From Excoecaria cochinchinensis (taxonomy: Eukaryota; Streptophyta; Magnoliopsida; Malpighiales; Euphorbiaceae), in assembly GCA_947683425.1 (NCBI GenBank), contig CANTUQ010000055.1:5010001-5074000 (forward strand): a stretch of DNA of 64,000 nt. Reading direction: 5' to 3'. Shown here piece by piece: positions 35,358 to 47,882 of the stretch (the stretch's first letter is position 1; each line of letters opens with the position of its first letter). The notes under the pieces were generated by a model that worked only from the letters and a program-made list of their open reading frames with translations, did no database searches and had not been told where the DNA came from. The translations under genes and the position numbers were made by a program.

Positions 35358-35730
35358 TGACTCTGTCACGAGCGCGACAGAGCCAGGAATTCTTTCCTCT
35401 CGCATTACGCGAAATTTTAGAGAGGGGAAGTATTTTGTCTGAGTCGTGCAGACCAGCATGACTTGGCAGCTGGGCTTGTGCACGAGTTGTGCACCAAGGC
35501 ACAACTCGTACAAAGCATTTGTGGCCAGCACGAGTCGTGCACCATCGTACGACTCAAGCCAACTTGTGTAGCTATCATGAGTCGTGCATCGCGACACGAC
35601 TCACAATAGTCTCTGCTTGTTCGTCACGAGTCATGCTCCCCGACACGACTCGTGACAACTCCCCAGGCTAGTGGCGCTTAGTAGCTACTGTCGCGAGCGT
35701 GACGCAAGTCGTGATCGCGAGAGTGAGCCT
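35358..35730 (+). repeat. Palindrome cassette, gag-only element 5' LTR
   Basis: Two kinds of word are mixed: TCACGAGCGCGACAGAG at the borders and CACGAGTCGTGCACC/CACAACTCGT-type repeats between them. Confidence 0.85.
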
Positions 35731-36438
35731 CTCCTGCTTGATTCTATTTTGCTTGAAGCGTTTTCTTCTCTCTTTCTTTGTATGGCTTTCCAGTATTGTA
35801 TAAGTTATGTTTTGTATTTTATATAAGTGTGCATTGATGTTCTAGAGGTATGGAAATAATTAATGGTATGCTAGTGTTTTGGATACTTGCATTTGCATTA
35901 TTTAGTGATAAATGTTAAAAGTGAGTGAGTTGAGCCTGAAGTCATAGTAGTTGATAGATAAACATGCTTATAAAGGGATAGTGAGTGCAGTTGCCTATGT
36001 TAGCCCCATTTTGTCCTTGCGATGACTCCGCTTAGGGTCTTAGTGATCAGTGATACTGTTAAGGCTTTGGTCTCCACTTTGACACTATTTTCAGTCTCCC
36101 CTGTAGTACAGTGTTCCCGTATCCACAACAAATGAAATTCAGACTATTATGCGATGTTTGGTATTTATGATCAGTGAAGTGATATCTATATTTGAGTGAT
36201 TCCGATTTAGTGAGTTGATGTATATATATCTATCCATGAATTCTTATGAATTATTTGTCTAGTGTATTGAATTGTGTTTAGCGTTGTTATGTTAATTGCA
36301 TGAATGTTTAGTGACTATGCTTTGTGCATGTTGACTGCTGCAATTATTAGTGGTCTCGATAAAGGATGCTTATTTACATGTTTTAGTATGATTTTACCAG
36401 TATATTGTTTAGTGCTCCTTTGTCTTTGTCCCTCCCCA

Positions 36439-36456
36439 CTAAGCATTATTGCTTAG
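36439..36456 (+). other. Terminal LTR hairpin, compensated variant
   Basis: CTAAGCA-TTAT-TGCTTAG after CCCCA. Relative to CTAAGCG/CGCTTAG, the closing G:C pair is now A:T on both sides. Confidence 0.8.
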
Positions 36457-36998
36457 CATGAGTTATTTTCCCGTGTAGGTGGCAGGATTTTGGTTTGAGA
36501 GAAAATGTTCAATCAAGAAAACCCAAGAGGGCTGATTGATAACAAGAGTAGGATGCACCTAAGGTGTTACTCATTGAGATTGAATAAAACTAGTGTTTTT
36601 GTATCACATGTCTAGTCATGGTCATTCTTATTCCTATATGGTGCATAGAGATAAAAATGCATGCATAAGCTAGGCGTAAACATGCAATTAAATGGTTAAG
36701 AGAAACCTGGTGCAGGCATAAGGACATATTGTGGAAACAATTCTCAATGCAGTAATAACAATTTTTTTGTTACAAATCTTTCTCCTACTCTTAAAAAAAA
36801 AAGAAAATAAAAGAAGGCCGTTAGAGATGAAAACCGTAATTGGCGCTCTAAGCAAAAGTTAGGCCAAAGGGTAGGGTGAAAACCAGGAAACAGGCAGTCT
36901 GTCCTTAAAAAAAAAATGAATAAAAGCCGCTGGAGTGAGTTGGGTTCATTTCAGGCAAAAATTAGGAACAGGGTTATGTGAAAATCCCCAAAGGGGCA

Positions 36999-39355
36999 TG
37001 TGACACGCGCCGAAACCCGTGGCGCCTCGAAGACCCGCTGTAGGGCTTTCGAGAGAGGTTCATTGGAAACTTGTAAGGTATTTACAAGTGCGTCGATTTT
37101 GGGCAACAAGGAGGTTTCATAGAGTCGCCACCCAATAAAACATTGGGAAAGTTCGTCTTGCCTCGGTGAGCCTAGGACGGCGCATCTTATCCATTTTGGG
37201 CAAACCAAAGGGGTCTTGGAGGCATTCACCCCAATAGAATATTGGAATGACCCTCTAACCCTATGGAGCCTAGGATTGTAAATTGAGTCTTTTGGTGGGA
37301 CACAAGAGGTATCTTGGAGATCCCATTCCAATGAAATATCGAAATGGGCCTCTCGGCTCGTTGAGCCCAAAGACCAGAGATAGGTTCGGGACTTCTCATT
37401 TATTTATACCTTAATTAAGTTTACAATTATGTTTTGAGTTTATTATTTAACTCTCTTTCCACACAATGCAATTAATTAAAAGGCATGATCATTCACATAA
37501 AAGCGAAAAAAAAAATAACATTAAAATAAAGCATATAAAACTAAATTACAATAAAACTAGGGGCGGAATACAACCCCCATTGTAAATAAGGTACAAAACA
37601 TGCATAAAACGGGATATTCATTAAAATTGAGGACATTGGTCCTAGATGCATTTATTACCAAAAAACAAATTTTTTTATGTGATGGTTTTATTGGATAAAA
37701 TAGGACTTTGGTCCTTGATTTTGCAAAAATTCCCAAATTAATTGCCATAAAACATTTGTCCCTTTTTTATATTAGTGCGACAAAGAATAATTTTACAAAG
37801 GGAAATAAATAAATAAACGTAATAATAACAACACTAATGCAATTGATATAATAATAAATACTAAAACTAATAATAATACTTGCAATAATAATAAGCACAA
37901 AAATAAATAATAATAAACCTACAACAAATATCAAATAAATAATAATAATAAAGATGAGGGTTAAAGGGAATAAACCAGAAAGAAACCCTTAGATTTGGGT
38001 GGCCATCATCATCATCAAATTTTTAACCCATCTAAAATAATTAAATAGTATCTCACCAAATATAAACAAGAACATTAGTGCAAAAATTCAAAAATGAAAT
38101 AAAATGATAAAAACAAAAGCTAGAAAAAAAGATTTTTGAATAAGAGGGCAAAGAAAATAAAGAAAGCAAATAAGAGAAAACATAAACAAATGAAAACAGA
38201 TTAAAACAGTGTAGGAGAACCCAGGGACGGCCATTCAGACGTGACTGACGGGCATCGAAAATGTGACCGGTAGGCACTGAAATGCGCTGCATACGTCCCA
38301 TCCCTCAAATGAGGGACGGGCGTCTGTAGTGACTCTGCCCGTCGGTCACCTCTGTTCCCCAAAAAAAATGACAAAAAGACAGATTTTCACAAGAAAATTA
38401 ATTTGTTTTAACAAAAGCTGCACAAAAATGGAAATAATTAAATTAAATCAACCAAATATTAAGTTCAGAATATTTACCCCTGGATTATACCCTTTTGGAT
38501 GAACGTGGAGTAGATTTTTCGAATCCACTCGCTTCACAAGGACCGGTTACAAATCAAGGAAAGAAAATTTCTATTTCTTCCTTGAAAAGCAATTTTTTAT
38601 AGAGATTTGAATATCGGAACTAATAAAATTGATGGAAACGAATTGATTTCATAACCTCAAATTAATTAGATTCACCAAAAGAAGATTTTGAAAAGAGATT
38701 AAAAGAAAAAAGATGAAAAGAGTTTTTCTTTCTGTAAAAATATGATTTTTGAGAGAAAAATATTAGAGAATATATCTTTGAGAGAAAGAAAAATCCCCTA
38801 ATTAGAAATTGTCTAACCCCTAAATCATTGAAAAATCCCCCTTTTATAGAAAAAAGGAAATCCTATTTGGAATAGGAAAGAGAAATCCTATTCCTAATAG
38901 GATTTGGAAAGAATCTTAACTGTTTTCCCCAAAATCCAGCGACCAAATCAACTGACCGACGGGCGTCTGAAGCTCACCAACGGTCTTCGGTTACAAGGGT
39001 ACGCGCGGTCATTTGGCCAACAGACGGAACGGGGCACGGGGAGGAATAGAAGGGCATCAGTTTACGGGCACGTGTCCGTCGCTCGTTTCACCGACGGCCC
39101 ATCTCTCATGGCGAGAGACTACCGACGGGCGTCTGACTACCGACGAGCAGGCCATCTGCGGAGGAAAAAAATCACTTTTCATGCTAAATCTTCCCAATTT
39201 TCTAATTCTTTCTGCTACAAATGAAAATAAAAACTCCAATCCTTGTGAATCTGAAGGACCAAAATCCCGAATTTCATCCATTGGATCGAAAACGGACACT
39301 GTTTTCTTCATTGGGTAATCTCTGATCTGAACTGCCTCAAGGCACGGTGTTTACA
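36999..39355 (-). mobile_element. Solo Ogre LTR in reverse orientation, nested in Ogre-2
   Basis: Minus strand starts TGTAAACACCGTGCC and ends GGCGCGTGTCACA. Outside it, Ogre-2 3' UTR sequence is continuous with the Ogre-1 pattern. No clean 5-bp target duplication was found. Carries Ogre-LTR diverged tandem blocks (37020-37390) and GC-rich blocks at about 38215-38350 and 38935-39170. Confidence 0.85.
38215..39170 (-). repeat. GC-rich short-palindrome blocks in the reversed Ogre LTR
   Basis: Words built on GACGGGCGTCTG and CCGACGGGCGTCTGA recur in two clusters (38215-38350 and 38935-39170), in otherwise AT-rich sequence. Open frames here are accidental. Confidence 0.7.
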
Positions 39356-39944
39356 TGATGCATTTCTCGCTAAGAAAAGCTAGTGTGAAAATCCACAAGG
39401 GATGCACTACCTATAAAACAATAACTATTGACGCCTGGTTCGATACGGCAGCATTACTCCGAATGACTTTCCTTTAGGCAGAACTTAATTCAGAGTCCTG
39501 GGGGCAAAATCCTCATTGACCGGGGGGCAAAGATGCACATGAGTCAGTTCTCTTTGAAAAGATTATGGGTCGGAGTCAGTAAAGCCAAGACAATGTTTTT
39601 TTAAATCCTTGGGAGCATCAGATAATGTGAGCAGCCGAACAGTACCCTCGACGAATCCCTTAAGCTCCTGGGATGTGGTCTATCCATTTTTGCATATCGC
39701 ATGCATCTCGCGTGCATTCAATCCTTTATGCGTATAGATCTGCACACACAACTCTTGTACATTAAACCTTTGCTCGTGTCTCGTGTACATAGCATTATGT
39801 GTACATTTCACACACATTACGCACACACAATATTTTGTACATACTTTTGTGCCAATAACTTTACAGGGAAAAGGCCAAACCAAAGGACAACTTCGGAAAG
39901 ACAAATTCAAGATAAAGCCCATGCAGGTCGAAATCGTGTAAACC

Positions 39945-40625
39945 CATGAAGGCATTACCTTTAAGACCTTTTTTAAGGCATTATCAGTCTCTTCGGAGCA
40001 TTATCTTTACGACCTTTTTTTTAAGGCATTATCAGTCTATTCGGAGCATTATCTTTAAGACCTTTTTTTAAGGCATTATCAGTCTCTTCGGAGAATTATC
40101 TTTAAGACCTTTTTTAAGGCGTTCTCAGTCTCTTCCGAGCATTATCTTTAAGACCTTTTTTAAGGCATTATCAGTCTCTTCGGAGAATTACCTTTACGAC
40201 CTTTTTTAAGGCATTATCAGTCTCTTCGGAGCATTATCTTTAAGACCTTTTTTTAAGGCATTATCAGTCTCTTCAGAGCATTATCTTTAAGACCTTTTTT
40301 AAAGCGTTCTCAGTCTTTTCGGAGCATTATCTTTAAGACCTTTTTTAAGGCATTATCAGTCTCTTCAGAGCATTATCTTTAAGACCTTTTTTAAGGCATT
40401 CTTAGCCTCTTCGGAGCATTATCTTTAAGACCTTTTTTTTAGGCGTTCTCAGTCCTTTCGGAGCATTATCATTAAGATCTTTTTTAAGGCATTCTCAGTC
40501 TTTTCGGAGCAATATCTTTTGGTCCTTTTGTTAAGGCATTGTCAGCCTCTTCGGAGCATTATCTTTAAGTCCTTTTCTTAAGGCATTTCAAATCCTTTCC
40601 AAGACATTCTCAGTCTCTTCGGAGC
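39945..40625 (+). repeat. 46-47-bp tandem array in the Ogre-2 3' UTR
   Basis: About 14 copies of a unit containing AAGGCATTATCAGTCTCTTC, then GGAGCATTATCTTTAAGACC. It is clearly related to the 48-bp array of Ogre-1 but with a different period and sequence. Confidence 0.95.
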
Positions 40626-41409
40626 ATTAAGTTGTTTTCAAAAATTGTCCCAAATCCCTTCAGTACAAGGTGATACAAGAGATGGGTTTAGCTCAACATT
40701 ATCAGGCACTATCCAGAAAAGCAAGCCTATTCATGCATGCCATGCCGGAGGCAATCAAGTAAGTCCCTCTATCATAAGAGGCACGCTCACACACATCATA
40801 CAATAAATGTAAAAGATCCAAATTCAAATGTACAAAGAATACAAATTCTCAACAACAAAAACAAAATAACACAAAACACAAAAAGAAGAAGATATTTTTA
40901 AGGCCTTGAAAATCCAACACACTGTAAAAATTCAAATACATCTAAAATGTAAAAATCCCAAAAATAATAGGAACAATAAAAAACAAAAAAAAAAGACAAT
41001 AAACAAAAACAAAGATCATTTTAAGAGTTGCTAAAGACATTGAAACATATCCGCCTGCAAGTAAGCAACAAAACCTCCAATCTAATTTTTCTCTAAGGAG
41101 GCTCAAATCTATTTTTCCTCTCTTGAGGCTCAATATCAAATTCTCTCACCCTCTTGAGAAGTATGTAGGTCTGTTCAATATGGAGGCTACGTTGGAGATG
41201 ATAGAGGAATCGATATTTGGGGAAAAACCAACCGCCCTTCAGGGGGGCACCCATCTAACATCAGACCCAACATGTATGCACTGCCACAGGTAAGCATCTC
41301 TTTTATATACCTTACACATTTGCTTTTCCCTTTTTTGTAGAAAAAAAAGAAGAAGAGGCTCAGGATAAGTGCCAGCAAAGAAAATGACGAACAAGTCACC
41401 ATACCGACC

Positions 41410-41650
41410 TAAGGGGTCTTAGCAGATCAGAATATTGAACTAGCCGGATGGGGGTTAGCAGATCAGACATGGTACTGACCGGATGGTGGTTAGCAGATCA
41501 GACATGGTACTGACCGGATGGTGGTTAGCAGATCAGATATTATACTGACTGGATGGTGGTTAGCAGATCAGATATTGTACAGATCGGATGGTGGTTAGCA
41601 GATATTACACTGACCGAATAATGGTTAGCAGATAGGATGTTACACGGATT
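41410..41650 (+). repeat. 35-bp tandem array in the Ogre-2 3' UTR
   Basis: About seven copies containing GGTTAGCAGATCAGA, then TACTGACCGGATGG, spaced 35 bp (starts of TTAGCA at 41419, 41455, 41490, 41525, 41560, 41595, 41625). Confidence 0.92.
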
Positions 41651-41719
41651 GGTTGGAGGTTACCAAGGTCATGTTATGCAAGCCCGGAAGCGGCTACCAT
41701 GACAGAATGTTCAGTCACA

Positions 41720-42720
41720 TACGGTACAACAGATTGCAAACAGAGGTTGTAGTCAGAGAGTACTACATCTCACAGACACCGTGCAGGCCGGGACAAGGCT
41801 AGCAGGACACTAGCGATAGAATAGATCGCAAACAAAGGTTGTAGTCAGAGAGTACTGCATCTCATAGGCACCGTGCAGGCAAAGACAAGGCTAGCAGGAC
41901 ACCAGCGATAGAACAGATCGCAAACAGAGGTTGTAGTCAGAGAGTACTACATCTAACAGGCACAGTGCAGGCCAGGACGAGGCTAGCAGGACACCAGCAA
42001 TTGAACAGATCACAACAGAGGATGTAGTTAGACAACACTTCACCTCACACCGTACATGCCGAGATGAGACCAATAGGACAAACTAGCCGCCGTGCAGACC
42101 GAGATGAGGTTAGTGGGGGACAACGATAGTACAGATCGCAATAGAGGATACAGTTAGATAACACTTCACCTCACACCGTGCAGGCCGAGATGAGGCTAGT
42201 GGGACAGACCAGCCGCCGTTTAGACCGAGATGAGGTTAGCGGGGGACAATGATAGAACAGATCGCAATAGAGGATGCAGTTAGATAACACTTCACCTCAC
42301 ACCGTGCATGCCGAGATGAGGCTAGCGGGACAGACCAGCCGCCGTGAAGACCGAGATGAGGTTAGCGGGGGACCAGGATAGAACATATCGTAATAGAGGA
42401 TGCAATTAGACAACACTTCACCTCACACCGTGCAAGCCGAGATGAAGCCAGTGGGACAGACCAGCCGCCGTGCAGACGGAGATGAGGTTAGCGGGGGACC
42501 AGCGATAGAACAGATCGCAATAGAGGATGCAGTTAGACAACACTTCACCTCACACCGTGCGAGCTGAGATGAGGCCAGTAGGACAGACCAGCCACCGTGC
42601 ACGCTGAGATGAGGAAAGCGGGCCACACGCGATGGAACAGATCACAACGGGAATGTGGTTAGAGGACACTGCATCTCACAGACGCCGTGCAAGCCCACCG
42701 GAGGTGAGCGGGACAATGCG
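41720..42720 (+). repeat. 93-bp array growing into a 126-bp higher-order array
   Basis: Three units of about 93 bp (CAGATCGCAAACAGAGGTTG and following, at 41730, 41823 and 41915) pass into four to five units of about 126 bp (ACACTTCACC at 42161, 42287, 42413 and 42540). Each longer unit contains an internal duplication of GCAGACCGAGATGAGG. Confidence 0.9.
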
Positions 42721-42884
42721 ATAGACAAGATTGCAAACGAGCCACATTCGGATAGCACTACAGCTCAACAGCAACAAGTAGCAACATTCCACACGGCAAA
42801 AAGGTAAGGGCTGCCTCAAGTACGCATCACTTTCCTTCTTCTCAGAATTTTGGCTCATCTAGGCATTAGTGCACTAGTTTTCCC

Positions 42885-42899
42885 AAAATTGGGGGCAAC
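42885..42899 (+). other. Polypurine tract of Ogre-2
   Basis: AAAATTGGGGGCAAC directly before the LTR start TGTAGACACC, identical to that of Ogre-1. Confidence 0.75.
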
Positions 42900-45716
42900 T
42901 GTAGACACCAGGTCCTGAGGCAGCCCAGATCAGAGTTACCCAATGATGATAAGATGCCTTGTCATAGGCAAAAAAAAAAGGTTGAAAGTGGTGATTTCCT
43001 TATCAAATTTGCATTTTAGAGTGAAAAATTAAAAAATAATAAAAAATATTTTAAAAATTAGATTTGAATAATGGGGCATAGAAATTGTTGTGTTTTTAGT
43101 TAATTTTTTTTTAAAAAAAATAAAATAAAATATTTCGATTGCCGTCGCCCGGTAGCGCGCAGGTGCGCGCTGCGCCCGATCTATGGGCGCCAATGCCCGT
43201 CGCGCGCTCTGACGGGCGTCGGTCGCCCATTCTCGCCCATCTGCTGCCGATTTTGCCCCAAATTGCCTTTTTTTCAATTTTTTTACCTAAAATTCAATTT
43301 TTTATCCCCCTTTTTAAGGTTTTAAAGGAATTTTCAATTTTGAAAAATTCAAATACATAATATCTGATTTTATTAGGTTTTATCCCTTGAATTATTTTTT
43401 TTTTCTTGAGATAAAAAGGAAAAAGATGAAAAAAATCAAATGGGGGAATTTTTTCTAGGGTTTTTTCTTCATCTTTTCTCTTCTTCCTCTCAAAAATTCT
43501 GAAATTTTTTCCCAACGAAATAAAAAGAAAAAGTTCATCTTTTATATTTTTTCCAATAAGAATTTCTTCTAAACATATGTTTAGGACGAGTTTTGTTTGT
43601 TGATTTAATTTTGAGAAAAATCAATCAAATATTTGCTCTCAAAAAGAGTTCAACTTTTTTTGTTTGTTTTTCAATTAAATTTTTTCATCTTTTCTTCTTT
43701 TTGAATCCCTTTTTGATGAAAAATTAATTTTGATGCAAACAAAACAAGTGATTGTTATCAAAATCTAATTTTTTCCATATGATTTTCTAAAAATATTTTA
43801 TTTTGAGATAAACAAAATCATTGTAGTTCTTAAAATCATTTTTTATTTTTAATCAACAAAAATCATTTTTTGATCAATAGTATTTCTTTGGGCAAAGAAA
43901 TTAATTCTTTGTTCTTAAAGAATTTCTGATCATTTTTCAATTTTTTTTCCGGAATAAAATTCCAACATTATCATGTTTTAACTCTAATCTTGCAAACCAC
44001 AAATAAGGAAATCAATATCATTTTTACCTTCATCGAATCCGAAACTCTGAGGGTAAACATTCTGGGCTCAATCTTCCTCTTTTATTATTTTTGTTCATAT
44101 TTAATTTATTCATGTATATTTTTATTATCTTCATTTATTTATGTATTTTATTTATTTTATATTTGTTTTATTTAATATGTTTATATATTATTTTATTCTC
44201 GTTCATGTGAATATTGATTTCTTTTAATTCCTAACATGTAATTAATTTATTTTGCTTTGATTTCTCGTTATTTTTAACATATAATTAATAAATTCATTTT
44301 AATTGATATTTTTACCATGTAAATGTTTTAAATTAATTGTGATTATATAAATTAACCATGTCATTCATTTAATTGCTATCATTATTTTGTTATTCATTTT
44401 TTATCATTCTTTTATCATTGTCATTGCTATTTATTCATTCATTTATTTATTTTCATTATTCATCATCATTATTATCATGTTCATATTTTTACATATTAAC
44501 TCATTAATATGTTTTATTTATTCCAGTTAAATCATTTAATTCTTTTATGATTTAATGTATATTTTCATTTATTTTCATTTGTTAACATTTTAATTCAATT
44601 ATCATTTTTTCACATCATCTTGTTTTATTTTAATGTGTCATTCATTTATTATTATTTGATTGAATCAATTACTGACATCATTTATTTGTGTTTTATTTTT
44701 ATTTCATAATTTATTTTTGGCTTGGGCATTTTTACGAGCACACGAGGGGATCCAGAAGGCTCGTTTGGGTTAAATGTTTAATTGCTTTATTTGTAATATT
44801 TTATTTATTTGCCTTATTTATTTTGCCGTGTAATTTGCTATAAAATTGTTCATTTTATGCACGCTAAAAAGAAATCACAAAAACATTTCTATTAATTAAT
44901 TTGGCATTTTTTTCTAAATAAAAATGGGACCAATAGCCTAGTTTTTCATACCCAAATAAACCATCACCTTTAACACTTTTTTTAAAGTATGTATGCGAGG
45001 ATCAATGTCCTCATTCTTAATCAATATTTATGTATGATTTGTATTTTATTTACAATGGGGGTTGTATTCCGCCCCTAGTTTTGTTGTAATTTTTTTCATG
45101 TACTTTATTTTAATCCTGTTTTATTCATCACTTCCTTTAAATAAATAACTTCCGCTTTAATTAAACTGCACCGAATTGAATGAGAAAAGGGATGAAACGC
45201 TAAATTCAAAGCTCAATTATAAAATTAACCAAGGTATGAATAAATGGGAAGTCCCGAACATTCTCTGGTCTTTGGGCTCAATGAGGAGAGAGGGCCACCT
45301 CGGCATTTTGTTGGGGTGGAAATCTCTAAGACACCTCTTGTGACCCATAAAAAAGGCTCAAACTTGCACAGTCCTAGGCGCCATGAGGTAAGAGGGCCAT
45401 CTTAATGTTCTATTAAGGTTGATACCCCCAAGACACCTCTTGTTTGCCCAAGCGTGAGGCTAGAGGACCACTCTATCATTAGGGTGGAGACCTCCAAGAC
45501 ACCTCCGGCTTGCCTATGATGGACATAGCAGCGCTGTTTTAGGCTCACTGAGGCTAGAGGACCTTTCCCAATGTTCTATTGGGTGACCACTCCAAGAAAC
45601 CTCCTTGTTGCCCAAAATAGATGCACTTGTAACTTCCTACAAGTTTTCTTGACCCTCATCCCGATCGCCTGAAAAGCGGGCAGTTCGGGGCACCCCAGGG
45701 TTCGGCGCGCCTCACA
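42900..45716 (+). mobile_element. 3' LTR of Ogre-2
   Basis: 2817 bp, TGTAGACACCAGG to GCGCGCCTCACA. Same LTR type as Ogre-1 with a GC-rich block at 43140-43250 (CGCCCGTCGCGCGCTCTGAC), T- and A-rich middle, CTGAGGGTAAACA near 44047 and diverged tandem blocks at about 45280-45640. Confidence 0.9.
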
Positions 45717-45878
45717 AAGGGTTTCTGATGTGATTTTTGGATATTGTATATAATTATACTTTATTTATATATGTTTTATTATTGTTATTGTTTGCTTCCG
45801 CTGAGATGTATGCATGTGTGTAAGTGAGTGTAGTATAGCGCTCCGGTATCCTTCCAACGGGGGTATCGGGGTGTTACA
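45717..45878 (+). mobile_element. 5' LTR of the gag-only element, last part
   Basis: Collinear with 49607-49770 of the 3' LTR, ending CGGGGTGTTACA. Confidence 0.92.
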
Positions 45879-45882
45879 ATTT

Positions 45883-45899
45883 TGTCGTATCAGAGTGCC
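45883..45899 (+). other. Primer-binding site of the gag-only element
   Basis: TGTCGTATCAGAGTGCC, a variant of the tRNA-iMet-type site, four bases after the LTR end. Confidence 0.7.
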
Positions 45900-45989
45900 G
45901 ATTTGGGCAGTTCTTGTTGTATTTGATTATTGATTGTCGAGTCTTTGCATGCGAGTCAGTTTTGTGTCATGGCCTAATGTAGGTGTGTC

Positions 45990-47093
45990 TTGTGTAATGT
46001 CGAGATAGAGTCCGATCCAAGTGGGAACGTGGGTGAAACAACGGGCAGTGTTAATGTGATTAGAGTTGAGCAGCCTGCTCTGCAGCATCAGCGTGATGAT
46101 CATCATGATATGCATGGTGTGGGATTTGAGAATCCAGCCTTAGTGCAAGGTTTGCTTCAGTTAGTGGATAAGCTGACCGCTCCCAAGGCTCCTACTGAGT
46201 TATTGAGAAAGAGAGGAGCGAAAGATTTTCATGGAACTGCATTAGACTAATCGGATGTGGCCGAGTTCTGGATTGAGAGAGTAGATCGAATTTTGTAAGA
46301 GATTAACTGTCATGCAAATCAGAGGGTATCTTGTACAGTGTCGCTACTTCAAGGGCCAGCATATGATTGGTGGAAGCTTGTGCTTCGTAACACTCAATGT
46401 CTAGCTGAGTTGACATGGGAGTTCTTCAAGCAAGAGTTTGAGCAGAAGTATGTGATGAAGGCATACCGGGAAGCCAAGTGGAAGGAGTTCATTAGTTTGA
46501 AACAGCGGGGTATGTCAGTGAGTGAGTACGAGAAGGAGTTCAGCCGTTTGGGCAAGTATGTGCCTGAGTTACTTTTGATAGAAGAGTTTAAGTATAGGCA
46601 CTTCGAGGATGGCTTGAGGGAAGTGATTCGAACACCATTGTCGACTATGGCAGTCATGCAACCGGTCAACTACTACCAGTTATTGGCGGGAGCGATCAAG
46701 ATAGAGGAATTTAAGATGATTAAGCAAAGAAGTGAGCAGAAGAGGAGAGCCCCGGATAGCGAACTTGGGAGTGGTAAGAAATCAAGGGGTGTTCCGAGTG
46801 GCCAAGGAGCAAAGGGTTCGGTTCCGGTGCGTTCAGAGGTCGGGAGTGTAGTGCCACCCTCTAGTAAGGGAAGTGTGATTTCGGAGTGCGAACATTGTCA
46901 AAAGCGCCATTGGGGTGAGTGTAGAAGGATCTCTGGAGCATGCTTTAAGTGTGGAAGTAAAGAGCATTTCTTAGCCAATTGTCCGAAAAGGAGAGAGTTA
47001 AAGGATCAGCCTGAGAGTAGGGTGAGTGGTGGAAGGTCAAGAGTGAACCGTAGAGGTAGAGGTGTCAGAAACTGTGCAGCAGCTGCGTACTGA
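45990..47093 (+). pseudogene. gag: Gag of the gag-only element, two in-frame stops
   Basis: One frame with stops at 46248-46250 and 46296-46298; the last 251 codons are open. Capsid motifs are LTAPKAPTELLRKRGAKDF, SLLQGPAYDWWKLVLRN, YEKEFSRLGKYVPEL and HFEDGLREVIRTPLS. The nucleocapsid has CEHCQKRHWGEC and CFKCGSKEHFLANC, both with all zinc ligands, then an Arg/Gly-rich end. It would form virus-like particles with proteins from an autonomous relative. The true start is not clear: no in-frame ATG is seen near 45990. The terminal stop is followed by a short spacer only. Confidence 0.88.
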
Positions 47094-47256
47094 AGAAGAG
47101 TATGTCCGCCTATGAGTGTATGCGATGATCGCAGAAGATGCAGTTGAACCAGCAGGGCCTTCCTGTAAGTTTGTATTATTAAGCTTTCGTTTATTTTCGG
47201 TTTGGGTTATTTGGATGTCAATGGTTATTGGGGAAATTTCGAGGATCAAATTTCTT

Positions 47257-47269
47257 AAAGGGGAGAGAT
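47257..47269 (+). other. Polypurine tract of the gag-only element
   Basis: AAAGGGGAGAGAT directly before TGTAACAACCC, after the gypsy 3' motif around TTCGAGGATCAAATTTC. Confidence 0.85.
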
Positions 47270-47693
47270 TGTAACAACCCAAAAAGGGCCTAGTTGGAAT
47301 TTTCATGTAGATCGGATAAATAAGGGTATTTTGGTAATTGTGCATATGGGAATTTGAGTATTTGAGGACCTAATTGAAGGTTTAATTAAAGTTTTTAAGT
47401 GAAGAAATAAGTTTAGTGGGTAATGTGTAATGTTGCCAAGGGAGTAAAGAGAAAGTCAAGGAAGTTGATTCTTCGGTCCAATAGGAGCATGACATTTGGC
47501 ATAGGTAGGTGAGAACAATTATGAGATAAGAATGAAGGAGAGAGGGAAATAAGAAAAGCAGAATTCAGCTTCTTGCTCACATCTCCCTCTTCTTCTCCTT
47601 CTTCCTTTCTTTTCTACTCTCTCTTGTTTTTCCCTAACGTGATTCTTCAAGTTTGAGCTGGATTTTTCTGAGTTTGACCTGGGTTTTGAAAAG

Positions 47694-47882
47694 GTAAGTG
47701 CTGGGTTTATTGTGGATTTCAATTATTTCTTCTTCCCATTTTTCTGTTGGTTTGGTTGGATTATGGGTTTTTGATTCAAGTGTTTGGGTTATTTGCAAGT
47801 TCCGGACAAGAAGGTTGGATAAAGGGAAAGAAAAGGTCTGACCTTGAAGGTGAAGAGTGGGTTTTGAAGCTTCTTTTACCAG
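47694..47882 (+). other. Predicted leader intron, gag-only element 3' LTR
   Basis: Donor TGAAAAG/GTAAGTG, acceptor TTTTACCAG/GTTTGGGAG, 189 nt. Confidence 0.55.

Larger units (their letters stand above)
34472..36492 (+). mobile_element. 5' LTR of the gag-only element, first part
   Basis: Collinear with 47438-49455 of the 3' LTR. Contains the predicted intron (34728-34918), cassette (35358-35730), ATAAACATGCTTAT (35958-35971) and the hairpin (36439-36456). Confidence 0.88.
36493..45716 (+). mobile_element. Ogre-2: 5'-deleted Ogre/Tat element, 3' region and 3' LTR only
   Basis: Begins abruptly in sequence homologous to the Ogre-1 3' UTR (about 10290) and ends with an Ogre LTR. The 5' LTR, gag and pol are missing. 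It lies within a family A LTR whose sequence resumes at 45717, so a deletion took the element's left part and some host LTR. Confidence 0.85.

Noticed and set aside
38904..39318. Overlapping frames of 106 and 101 residues on the plus strand
   Set aside because: They lie in the GC-rich block of the reversed Ogre LTR; no motif and no agreement with the other LTR copies.
39355..39360. Possible target duplication for the reversed solo Ogre LTR
   Set aside because: GGGCA on the left and TGATG on the right do not match; alternative borders give no convincing 5-mer, so none is claimed.
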